A stretch of DNA of 39,192 nucleotides from Saccoglossus kowalevskii (taxonomy: Eukaryota > Hemichordata > Enteropneusta > Harrimaniidae), in the NCBI RefSeq assembly GCF_000003605.2, contig NW_003135841.1:2422-41613 (forward strand). Direction: 5' to 3'. Positions 1 to 11,497 of the stretch are shown here, one piece after another. The notes below the pieces were generated by a model. The model ran no database searches, had not been told where the DNA came from, and worked only from the letters and a program-made list of their open reading frames with translations. How positions within the stretch are numbered: position 1 is the stretch's first letter; every line of letters begins with the position of its first letter. Position numbers and translations under genes: made by a program.

Positions 1-1126
1 AAGTAAACACGTGCAATGCAATACATAATCACAAGTAAACACATGCAATGCAATACATAATCACAAGTAAACACATGCAATGTAATATATAATCACAAGT
101 AAACACATGCAATGCAATATATAATCACTAGTAAACACATGCAATGCAATACATAATCACAAGTAAACACGTGCAATGCAATACATAATCACACGTAAAC
201 ACGTCAATGCAATACATAATCACAAGTAAACACGTCAATGCAATACATAATCACAAGTAAACACGTGCATTGAAATACATAATCACAAGTAAATACATGC
301 AATGCAATACGTAATTGCAAGTAAACACGTGCAATGCAATACATAATCACAAGTAAACACGTGCAATGCAATACATAATCACAAGTAAACACATGCAATG
401 CAATACATAATCACAAGTAAACACGTGCAATGCAATACATGATCACAAGTAAACACGTGCAATGCAATACGTAATTGCAAGTAAACACGTGCAATGCACT
501 ACATAATTACAAGTAAACACGTGCAATGCAATATATAATCACAAGTAAACACATGCAATGCAATACATAATTACAAGTAAGCAATGCAATGCAATACATA
601 ATCACAAGTAAACACATGCAATGCAATACATATTCACAAGTAAACACATGCATTGCAATACGTAATCACAAGTAAACATGTGCAATGTAATACATAATTA
701 CAAGTAAACTCGTGCAATGCAATACATAATCACTAGTAAACACGTGCAATGCATTACATAATCATAAGTAAACACGTGCAATGCAATACATAATTACAAG
801 TAAACACGTGCAATGCAATACATAATCACAAGTAAACACGTGCAATGCAATACATAATCACAAGTAAACACGTGCAATGCAATACATAATTACAAGTAAA
901 CACGTGCAATGCAATACATAATCACAAGTAAACACGTGCAATGCAATACATAATCCCAAGTATACACGTGCAATGCAATACATAATCACAAGTAAACACG
1001 TGCAATGCAATACATAATCACAAGTAAACACGTGCAATGCAATACATAATTACAAGTAAATACGTACAATGAAATACATAATTACAAGTAACCACGTGCA
1101 ATGCAATACATAATTACAAGTAAACA
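1..1126. repeat. 32-bp minisatellite array (about 35 copies, cut by window edge)
   Basis: Tandem units of 32 bp, some 31, running from the first base to a last partial unit AAGTAAACA at 1118-1126. Each unit carries GTAAACA (forkhead core), CACGTG or CACATG (E-box forms, overlapping it) and ATGCAATGCAAT. Most variation is the CACGTG/CACATG switch and TAATCAC/TAATTAC. The true left end is outside the window. The open frame on the minus strand at 204-398 is a by-product. Confidence 0.97.
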
Positions 1127-3288
1127 GTGTCTTTAAAAGCATTGATTCTCTCGTGGCTACTCGCGATATAATGCGGTACAAATACATTGTAAATGTAGTA
1201 CTTTGCATTGTATGTTGCTTCACAGTATTCCGTCTGACTGTATTTTACTAAACACATGGCAACATGTGATGATCATGTTGTTTACTTTTGAGATTGAATC
1301 ATTTCAACATAATACACAATGCATTAAGATACGTAAAGTTGTGATATACATCGTAAACGAAAATGGAGCGTGCCCAAAACGAGGCCGAAATTAACCTTTG
1401 ACCTAGTTGTCAATTCAATGTATCGTCGATGAGTAAAACGCTCATTGGATCAAAAATCAAGCCAAATTTTCTTCGACATCTTTTCCAAATTGAATAAAGA
1501 AGCCAAATCAAATCAAGGTAATGAAATTTCTGCTGTTCTTTTGGTTAAAACGCTAATTTAATTTCACTCGGCTGTAATCGGGTTAGGCAAATGTTCGTGA
1601 TCCGAGTCAGAGACTTGGATACCCGACTCACACCTCAACACAGTCATACACGAATGATGCGTATTTGTTATTTTATCATTTCTCTTCGAGTAGTTCACTC
1701 CAGTTCTAGGTTAATATTATTGCGAGGATTGCTTCCATCTTTCAATCGAGTTGCTTTAATCTCCGAAGAGACGCTTTCTCCTGCTTTTCCTTTACCCAAC
1801 AGTAAGAATCACACAGGGGTACACTTTATACAAACTTATTAATTTCATTTTTCTTTAAATTGTATAAGAATATTTTTAAAAAAACACTGTTCAACTGGTT
1901 GCATGTTAAATCACGGGAGTTCAGTGGAAAATCAACGAAGCCTCACCCATGTAGCGTGATAGGAAAGACATCACGAACTAACATTCCCATCCTATTGAGA
2001 ATGGTATCTTCCCAATCCGATTATAGCATAGTACCGATTTCAATTTCCCACATCAATTCACCGACAAAATTTCACTTTTTGTTCATAAGGAGGTTTTTGT
2101 TTCCGTCCGCTTTCATGACAATCCTGGCGACCGTGTTGTCACCCTCCCGGCGACGGATCGCCCTTAACGCGACTGTTCGCACATTTGAGCTCTTATCTCC
2201 GAAAAGAGCTTAATTTGTTAATATTTTATTTCAAACGAAATTTCTTCCATTATTCGTCATCCGATTATGTGTTAGCAGTAATACGGTTAATGCATTGACT
2301 GTTGCCGCTCAGTCGTACTATCCGAATCTCGGTATGTTTTCTGTTAAACGGCGCGAGGGCCCCCTAACTCCTCGGTTAGATTTTACTAGTAACTCGATAT
2401 CGCTCACAGTACGGATATAGTTTTGAATTTTATGAAAATATCTTTCAAATCTAGTCCACAGACTACACAATCAACGGTAAATATCGATGCGTTGTTAAGG
2501 ATCCGTCACGTATTCTTCTACAGGCAAGTGAAATGTAGAATTTAATTTCTTTCAACAAATCTGCCAAAAAAATAATAAAAAAGAAATTATTTCCCATTGG
2601 TGTGAAATATTACTTGAGGCGAAAAAATATTTTTAAAAAGCGTTCAAACGTCATTCCCTACAGATTGCGTTAAGCGTAGATAATAGCAGTATGAATGCAT
2701 TGTATACCAATATACTAACTGCAGATAAAGAAATTACGTCATTACTGGCGGTATTTATATATTGTAGATATCTAAAATATGATATCCATGATGCGGGGTT
2801 CTAAAATTGATATAAATCACATCGTATTGTCCCAACACCAAATCGCATGTTTTACGGGACAAAGTAAAAGCGCCGTCTGTGATCTTTACCGGGGTAAAAG
2901 AGGGGGCTCGACAATTTCTTTAACGTGTTGATAAAATTTGATTCATTTATATAAAAGAATATCGTGAAAGTCTATGATTAATGTAAATCACGTACATGAC
3001 GGCATATACACTTCTGAGTGTACTTAGTGGTTAAACCCCAAGTAGTGTTATGTGAAACAGAGAAAGGTAATCTTCAAAACCAGACTTAAATTAGCTTTTT
3101 AAAACTACTTAAAGTGAATATTTCGAAAGCGTTATGTAGAAACCGATGTATTCAAGTATTTTTGTTTATTTGTTTCATACGTGAGATGTAAAGACCGTGT
3201 CACGTGTATAATATGAACGTGATAGCATTGGGATCGACGTCGAACGCTAGGCGGTGTAGCGGTGACTTCCCCTTGATCTGCTACAGTC

Positions 3289-3393
3289 GACGCTCACCGC
3301 GTGTTCGAATTGCAAGTAAACAAACAATATTTTGTACGTGCTTTATATACTTCGTCCGGGTCCCATTGTCAAACACGGCGCGGTGCGACGACC
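3289..3393 (+). repeat. Diverged dispersed repeat, copy A
   Basis: Similar to copy B at 7060-7155. Shared landmarks in order are a CGCT...CG block, GTG..CGAATT..., GTAAA..AA, a TTGT-containing middle and AACACGGCGCG followed by a GACGAC block. Upstream, GGTGTAGCGGTGACTTCC and GTTCGAA sit about 45 bp apart, like the A and B boxes of a degenerate tRNA-derived SINE head. That reading is inference. Confidence 0.4.
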
Positions 3394-3597
3394 ACGTAGT
3401 TGTGGGGTATACACACAATTGGCAATGGACGATTGAATATAATTGTTTGTAGACGCTAAACTTGTCACTTTCCACTAACAAAACAACTTTAAAGTCCATA
3501 TTTAGCCAACGTTGATTCCAATTAATCTCGTCTGCACTGTGACGTGGCAATTCTATTCAGACAAGAAAGGTGAATACACCCACTAAGGCGCGGCAAC

Positions 3598-3694
3598 ATG
3601 ATGTCATATTATGAGAACGGAATCGACGGATTTGTGCTACTGGAAGAGATCAAGGGAGGTCAATCCATGAAAGTGCACCTTAAGCTTGTAAAAG
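3598..3694 (+). CDS. Candidate first exon of an unrecognised gene
   Basis: An ATG-ATG start with A at -3 opens a frame beginning MMSYYENGIDGFVLLEE and continuing with IKGGQSMKVHLKLVK. It ends at a usable donor, AAAG then GTATTT at 3695, after 32 codons plus one base. Read through, it would stop at TAA two codons later. The composition (balanced, with charged and hydrophobic residues alternating) looks more protein-like than most frames here. I do not recognise the family and found no partner exon, so it may be chance. Confidence 0.25.
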
Positions 3695-5099
3695 GTATTT
3701 AATGACTCAGTGGCTGACTTTGCTACTAATTTGCTAATGAATCTTTTTGCTTAGGGATAAATATTCCTATTAATTCTACTAACTGGTAATGCAATTACCG
3801 GCATCAACTGAATTGAAAAAAGTATGCTTAATGATAACACAATATTTTATCATGAAACGAGGTTGGAGGTGAAGAAGTGTGGGTTGAATTTCTTCTTGGT
3901 GACATTCAGTACAATCGTTTATACGCGGTTTGTTTGAGCGGTATGCGATCCAGACTAAAGCGCCGAAATAGTTGTTATCATCTATAAACTATCAGGCATT
4001 GACTGAAATAGGTCTCCAAGGTTGGCTCGCGAATTACATCTTCGCCCGGTGCAATATAATCGCAGCAACTAAATGATTACAATACAAAATTGTCCAATGA
4101 ATAATTCTGAATATCGTTTACAAAAAGAGTTTATTAAAAACGCTCGTCCCTCCTTATCGTATTTCGATCGAATCTATGAGGCTGGTGTTGACAAAATACA
4201 GTAATCTCAAATAGTGAAGTACGATTGCGCAGAACGTCGAAGCATAAACTCACCCCAGAGGCTGTGTTGAAGATAAAGATAAACCAAGCCGCAATATCGC
4301 GACTAAACCAAAATTAGTCGTTGTGAATAAAGATACCATGCAACCAAGCTGACATATCATGAAAGGTAATCTGATGTAGACTTGGCATTGCCCGGAAGTG
4401 GCTTCTTCACTGCCACGATTAGATAAGAGCAGAGCGTGCCATATCGCGACGTACCATCTCATTTGTATGGTCTCTGTACAAGCATCCTGCCATGTTGTCT
4501 GCGCTATTGTCGTCACGATCTTCAGAAAAGTTAATTCGTGAAAAATTTAAACCGAAATATAATCGCACTTTTCCCGACGTATTTTACGTGATTCGCAAAC
4601 CTTACATCTCACACAATTCCTGTGCTCTGCCAAATAAAATCAAGTAATAAAACAAGCGGCAGTAATTGCTTATTCCTATTGCTGACAATATTTCAATTGC
4701 TACTTGATTTGTTTAGCGCCCATAATATACTCCATTGTTCCGCTGAGCGATTGAATTTTGAAAGTGCTTGATTCGTAGCATAATGTCTTCGACGGTCCAA
4801 CGCTACGCATGTGTTTCAAACAGTACATGTCAACAGCTTCGGGCATATCTTACCGTTTCCAGAAGAACGCATTGGTAGTACTTGTACTTGTGATACAAGC
4901 TGAAATATTTCAGAACACATCGATGTATATAGTTATAATTTTGACACTGACGTCTGGAATAAAACGGGTAATTGAGTTTGAACTTGAATAGTGCGAGGAA
5001 AACCATTGATATCGCTCCCTAACTCAGCTTTGTTTTAATTTTATTTTTTACATGAAATTCGAACACTCGCTGCCCGACGACCACCACCCTTTGACTAGT

Positions 5100-5246
5100 T
5101 GTATGGTTTTGTTCCACGGCAGTATAATGGTAATTATTAACGTTTAAAAATCACCCACTCCCCACCCAGAACTGTTGGCCGTTCCCTAACCCAGTGTACG
5201 GATTTCCTCCACAGCAGTATATTGGTAATTATGAATGTTTAAAAAT
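5100..5246 (+). repeat. Two-copy direct duplication, 95-bp spacing
   Basis: 5100-5151 and 5195-5246 are clearly related over 52 bp (shared GGCAGTATAATGGTAATTAT / AGCAGTATATTGGTAATTAT and GTTTAAAAAT). This is an old, diverged local duplication with no coding content. Confidence 0.7.
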
Positions 5247-7059
5247 ACATTAACGGTAATTGAATTTTGTTATTCGGGTTTATCGCAAAATACGTGGCCT
5301 GGGAGAAGACGGGAAATGTGATGCGTGAAATCCGTTTTGCGGAACGCCTAATTCATAATTAAGAAATTAAAAATTTAAATGAACACTACTAATTTAATAG
5401 AAATCATCTTCAGCTCCAATGATCATAGCGAATAATTTATCCTATATTCGTTTGCTTGTTTGCATAGATTTGTTGTGTGTAGCAGTCTTTTATTTGCCGA
5501 CGACAATTCTCTGTAAATGACAGATATTCACAACTCAGCAGTTGTTAGTTTGTCGGGAGATTGTTGACAAAATTAATTACTAAAAGACGGAATTATGTAA
5601 AAGGATAACAGCAACCAATTCTACTCCGTGTGCATATTCTTCGCTTCGGTGCACGTGCTTGTTCACTTGGGACGGCATTTCAATCCCCGTGCGGAAGAAT
5701 ACATAAATGATTATGAAATTAGTATTATTACAATGATTGTTTTCGGGGTACTAGCTTAACAGAATACGTCCGCCATGTAATTAAGTCCATGGGCGGGTTA
5801 TATGATGAGCCAGTATCAGACAAGGGGAATGCTTCGAGCGATTCATCATAAACAACTGCGTATTCTAGCAAAGCCATAATATCTTCGTTTTCTTTATATA
5901 TTGTCATTTCAAGAGGAGCTGTGTTCCTGTGCGTATCTGCATTAGGTAAGTAAACCTAGCTCCGATAGGCGTCATAAACCCTTACTAGTTACATGATTAC
6001 GTGCTGTGCCAAATATCCTCGGTCGTGGTAGTATCCGAATGTTCACATTGTTGTGTTATTCTTATTCAGTATATATCACTGTCCCATTGTTTCCTTTTTC
6101 AACACCAGTTTTCAAATATTCAAGCTGTACAAAATACAGTTATTTTGCTGAATACCATTGATATTGTTTATTTGAATATCGCATAGACACCGAGATTATA
6201 GTTACTGTAGTTAGCTAAATGACGGTGTACACCGAATATTTGTATTTGCACACACACAAAAAATACTTCTTACAGCAAAAAAGAAAAGAGAAACAGCGAG
6301 TATTGTCGAAATACGCATTTTATTCACCGATATTGATTCATTGTTGCGTTTTAATTTATTATTTCTTTACTCCGGTTAGACTAATGTATCAGCTAATAAT
6401 ATTGAGTTTATGAAACGAACACTAGAATTCCCTTGTATGGCAGTTACGATAGTCTACCGGTCTGAACAGATGAGTTGATGGAATTTCAATATGTGCGCCG
6501 ACATGTTGAATACTTCAGCACCATACATGTCAGGAAATCGTGATGGCGACCGCCAAGCAATGAGTACTCGACACTCTCCCAATGTAAGAATACTGCAGGC
6601 ACTTGACGGTCCTCATAATATTACTGCACGATTGTTATATCGATAACAGCTAACAAAAGACATCGAGTTTAAACAAATAATACAACGTATTTTTCTAATT
6701 CAAGTGCGGGAAAACAAAGATACTTAATACTAAGTGTGTATAATTGGGTGAAAATGACCATAAATAGACATTAACAAAGACATTAAGTAAAGGAAACCCC
6801 CCAAACAATACATCTAATTACGTAGGTCGTCGTGGGTCCCTGGAAATTGACAATGTTATTGCTTGATAAAGGGCTAAACGGTTATATGAGGCAGAGGTCG
6901 CCGTGTGACTGCATTACAAACTGGACGAAATGCAGCTCGTAAGCCAAGGCAATATACAGCGTCGAACCCCATATGATGTATGTTCTCGTGAAAATAATAA
7001 CTATGGAGTCAACAAGTTTAAGTTCAATGTTTAGGAAATGTGTCCATATTATATTATAG

Positions 7060-7155
7060 AGCGCTGAACGTGCGAATTTCTTGTAAAAAAATAATGTATT
7101 GTTCTTGTGTTGCATACGACATAAGGAAGTATCGAACACGGCGCGTCGTGACGAC
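7060..7155 (+). repeat. Diverged dispersed repeat, copy B
   Basis: Partner of copy A near 3289. It shares GCGCTGAACGTGCGAATT (compare CGCTCACCGCGTGTTCGAATT), then GTAAA followed by an A/T-rich middle, then AACACGGCGCG and GACGAC. Many substitutions separate the two, so both are old. Confidence 0.4.
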
Positions 7156-8499
7156 AATCGACCTTCAATATTCCTGCCGTATTTCGTATTAAACCAGTTA
7201 GCTTTGGACATATAAACACCGTAAATTCATGGCAAAAAACACTGAAAGAAATGAACAAAATATTGAAACTCATGGACTCATATTTAAACTAGCCCACCGA
7301 CAGTGCCGAACACCTTATTCAATGATTCACACACGAGTGCTGTGTTGTCAGCGTTAGCTTTTCAAACCCACGGAATAACGCTGTAATCAGCGTGATGCAT
7401 TCTTGTTGAATCTATCTTCACGGTCTCAATTCACAGAACGCCTCTGTATCGACACGGTTACAATAAAATTCACAAACATGGTTTGAATCATGATCACGGC
7501 GAATAAGGGGGCACGTGGGTAATCCGCTGTAAAGCTGTAAGGCCGATTTACAAACGAGCTCATACCGAGTCTAAGTGTTACTGCCAATTACTGGTATAAA
7601 GTAGAGCGGGAATGAGATTAAGGGCACTGCTAACATCTGTCGACACATTGTTAACTCCGCATACCATGTCTTATCAAAACACAGATGTAAATACAACTAC
7701 AACTGACTGGTAGCAACATCGCACTCATGTTAACACCGTTGTTAATAACGACAGATGTACCATAATAGCGACGTTCATTTGGCTAACGTCAACATAGAAT
7801 GTGGCATTGTTGCAGAAAACTGTCAAAAGACAAAAAGCAAAGGCGAAAATTCAGATTCTATGTGGGTCATTTCGAATATTTAGTTTTTGCATTCTCTTTA
7901 AAAACGACATATTATTTCAAGTTATCGTTATGTTTACATTATAAAATTGTGCACCATTTAATTATCACAGTGAGTGACTGTGAATGACTTTTTCAGATTC
8001 TTTTGGTTCTTTGATTAGGAAATCGCCGGGCAGAATGGAAAAATTAAATTTCATATTTAATGTAAGAATAATGTTGAACGTTGTATTTCTCGTGAATGTA
8101 AGGTGGTCTGCTCTCAGTGTTCATCAACAAAACATGGACGGGGCTCCAGGTGTACTTGAAGAGATTGTTTACCTTATTGGTAATACTAATTACTTTTTTC
8201 GATCCAGGTCAATGAACTCAATATCATGATATAAGGTGTCAGTGGATATATTAACGGGTATAATAATTACTGTAATTATGAATCCATGTCCATAATACGC
8301 CATAATACTAATCAAATTGTGTTAAATGTGGTTGATGAACTGGTTGAGCTTCGTTATAGCTGTAGTGACCATCCGTCCCCGCCTAGGTGTTGTTAACCAA
8401 GTCCGAAACGAACAAAATTGTAGGCATGTGTGTAAAAAAAATATTGTGCACTCAATAACATTGAAATCAGCACCAATTGATGCAGTGTAATCATTATAC

Positions 8500-10690
8500 A
8501 ACCATGGTACAATACAGTATCGTTGATACAATATGTACCCAATTTGCGACCATGATACACTACAGTAATTTTTTTTACGATTATACAGTACGATACAATT
8601 TGGTATCATTATACAGTACGATACAATTTTGTAACATTATACAGTACGATGCAATTTCGTAACATTATACAGTACGATGCGATTTCGTATCATTATACAG
8701 TACGATACAATTTCGTAACATTATACAGTACGATACAATTTGGTATCATTATACAGTACGATGCAATTTCGTAACATTATACAGTACGATGCAATTTCGT
8801 ATCATTATACAGTACGATACAATTTGGTATCATTATACAGTACGATACAATTTGGTATCATTATACAGTATGATACAATTTCGTATCATTATACAGTACG
8901 ATGCAATTTCGTAACATTATACAGTACGATACAATTTGGTATCATTATACAGTACGATACAATTTCGTAACATACAATACGATACAATTTGGTATCATTA
9001 TACAGTACGATACAATTTGGTATCATTATACAGTATGATGCAATTTCGTAACATACAGTACGATGCAATTTCGTAACATTATACAGTACGATACAATTTC
9101 GTATCATTATACAGTATGATACAATTTAGTATCATTATACAGTACGATACAATTTGGTATCATTATACAGTACGATGCAATTTCGTAACATTATACAGTA
9201 CGATGCAATTTAGTATCATTATACAGTACGATACAATTTGGTATCATTATACAGTAGGATACAATTTGGTATCATTATACAGTACGATACAATTTGGTAT
9301 CCTTATACAGTACGATACAATTTGGTATCATTATACAGTACGATGCAATTTCGTAACATTATACAGTACGATGCAATTTCGTAGCATTATACAGTACGAT
9401 ACAATTTCGTATCATTATACAGTACGATGCAATTTAGTATCATTATACAGTACGATGCAATTTAGTATCATTATACAGTACGATACAATTTCGTATCATT
9501 ATACAGTACGATACAATTTCGTATCATTATACAGTACGATACAATTTTGTATCATTATACAGTACGATACAATTTGGTATCATTATACAGTACGATGCAA
9601 TTTTGTAACATTATACAGTACGATGCAATTTCGTAACATTATACAGTACGATGCAATTTAGTATCATTATACAGTATGATACAATTTGGTATCATTATAC
9701 AGTACGATACAATTTGGTATCATTATACAGTACGATACAATTTGGTATCATTATACAGTACGATACAATTTGGTATCATTATACAGTACGATACAATTTC
9801 GTAACATTATACAGTACGATGCAATTTCGTAACATTATACAGTACGATACAATTTCGTAACATTATAAAGTACGATGCAATTTCGTAACATTATACAGTA
9901 CGAAACAATTTGGTATCATTATACAGTACGATACAATTTGGTATTATTATACAGTACGATACAATTTAGTATCATTATAAAGTACGATACAATTTCGTAT
10001 CATTATAAAGTACGATACAATTTCGTATCATTATAAAGTACGATACAATTTCGTATCATTATACAGTACGATACAATTTAGTATCATTATAAAGTACGAT
10101 ACAATTTCGTATCATTATAAAGTACGATACAATTTCGTATCATTATAAAGTACGATACAATTTAGTATCATTATAAAGTACGATACAATTTCGTATCATT
10201 ATAAAGTACGATACAATCTCGTATCATTATAAAGTACGATACAATTTCGTATCATTATAAAGTACGATACAATTTCGTATCATTATACAGTACGATACAA
10301 TTTCGTATCATTATAAAGCACGGTACAATTTCGTATCATTATAAAGTACGATACGATTTCGTATCATTATACAGTACGATACAATTTCGTATCATTATAA
10401 AGCACGGTACAATTTCGTATCATTATAAAGTACGATACAATTTCGTATCATTATAAAGTACGATACAATTTCGTATTATTATAAAGCACGATATAATTTG
10501 GTACCATAAATTTGTGACCACAATAGATTATGCTACAGCTTGTCTCCGTGATAAACTACGGTACAATTTGTAACCAGGAGACATTACGATGCAATTTGAA
10601 TTCATTATGATACTTTGTAACCGTTGCACAAATTGTAACCAGTTTGCGACCATGGTATATTACGGCGCAATTTGTAACCGCGATACGATA
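8500..10690. repeat. 28-bp minisatellite, about 68 clean copies plus degraded edges
   Basis: Clean 28-bp units run from about 8581 to 10505; 8500-8580 and 10505-10690 are degraded relatives. Each unit holds GTATC and GATAC 12 bases apart (GTATCATTATACAGTACGAT then AC), so each can fold into a hairpin; the next junction, GATAC-AATTTG-GTATC, can fold as well. Units with GTAAC and GATGC dominate parts of the left half. From about 9960 rightward TACAG is mostly replaced by TAAAG. Because 28 is not a multiple of 3, open frames on both strands (to 181 codons) cycle through all frames every 84 bp and are by-products. Confidence 0.97.
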
Positions 10691-11391
10691 CATAATAAAA
10701 AGTTGCAATGAAAAATCAGCATGTAGATATTGAATAGGTAGTACACTCTAACGCAACATACTACCGCCGTTTGTTTCAAAATTCACGTGGGCAGTACCTG
10801 TGAACAATTCTTGTCATTAACAATTTATTCAAATATACAGAAAGTCAATGTCAATAAAGTGCTGCAAAATTGAGGAGTCCAATGTGCGAAAAAAAATGTA
10901 TTGTCATACTGTAACATTACATGTGTATTGCGCCGTGATTATTCATCATACCTTAAAGGGGCACCTTCCAGTTAAGATTAATTTCACAACAAATTTACTT
11001 TCTGGATTAAAATAACAATGGATAACAAAAGATAGATTAACATTGTAAACAACATAAACAATAGTGTCCATGATTCTTTGGTGCAATCCATGGGATTGAG
11101 CGGTTCCCCTTTAATTAAAAAACACACTAAATACTCAAATATCGTTTTACGTTTTTCGTCCAGATATTATACTTTCGCTGTCGTCTTGGTAACAGATGGA
11201 CGCATATGGTGTTGCATTGTGGGATATGCTAATTCAGAATTCAGAAGTAGAGCTGTCAACTTAATCTTATTGGTGGAGATAGTAGCGGTTGCTGATTAGA
11301 AAGAGGCTGTCCAAACTTCAACTTCAATCGACGCACTGCCACGCACAAGGCCGGATACTCTATACGCGACCCAAACCCGTCCGTCGCCAAC
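10691..11391 (+). other. Sequence between the 28-bp array and Drgx exon 1
   Basis: About 700 bp that should contain the Drgx promoter and 5' UTR if exon 1 is the first exon. It holds one probable MITE (10953-11114) and otherwise unique AT-rich DNA. No clear TATA box, CCAAT box or initiator stands out. An in-frame stop at 11293-11295 limits N-terminal extension. Confidence 0.6.
10953..11114. mobile_element. Probable short TTAA-type MITE upstream of Drgx
   Basis: A 162-bp segment (TTAA included) that starts TTAAAGGGGCACC and whose other end, reverse-complemented, reads TTAAAGGGGAACC. TTAA plus nine bases with one mismatch gives short inverted ends. The interior is AT-rich and shows no frame. 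The ends are too short to exclude chance. It lies 277 bp before the Drgx start codon, so it could overlap the promoter or 5' UTR. Confidence 0.4.
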
Positions 11392-11497
11392 ATGTTCTGT
11401 TATCATTGTCCGATTCCCGCTGCTAGCTACCCGTATTTTGAGCAACGAGTGCCGACAGGGAATAATGCTCCTCTACCTTCTGTCGTGCCGCCTATAT
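11392..11497 (+). CDS. Drgx: Drgx coding exon 1 (N-terminal signature)
   Basis: Encodes residues 1-35 and the first base of codon 36. The start ATG has A at -3 and is the first in-frame ATG after an upstream in-frame stop at 11293-11295. The MFCYHCP start matches the family N-terminus, which supports this start. The donor is a strong GTAAGT at 11498, and the exon ends in phase 1. The 5' UTR end cannot be placed: no convincing TATA box or initiator was seen just upstream. Confidence 0.85.

Larger units (their letters stand above)
1127..8499. other. Mostly unique non-coding DNA upstream of the 28-bp array
   Basis: About 7.4 kb of AT-rich sequence with no recognised gene. Within it I see one candidate short exon (3598-3694), two diverged copies of a dispersed repeat (about 3289-3393 and 7060-7155) and a two-copy direct duplication (5100-5151, 5195-5246). 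Open frames at 1591-1842 and 1860-2213 (up to 117 codons) match nothing I know and are of chance length. Confidence 0.6.

Noticed and set aside
1-1126. CRISPR array reading of the left 32-bp repeat
   Set aside because: Units are head-to-tail with no unique spacers, and the surroundings are clearly eukaryotic.
1860-2213. 117-codon plus-strand frame
   Set aside because: No domain, no splice context and a length expected by chance in this much AT-rich DNA.
9116-9661. 181-codon open frame rich in YHYTVRYN-type repeats
   Set aside because: It lies wholly in the 28-bp array; similar frames exist on both strands and recur every 84 bp, as expected from a stop-free 28-bp period.
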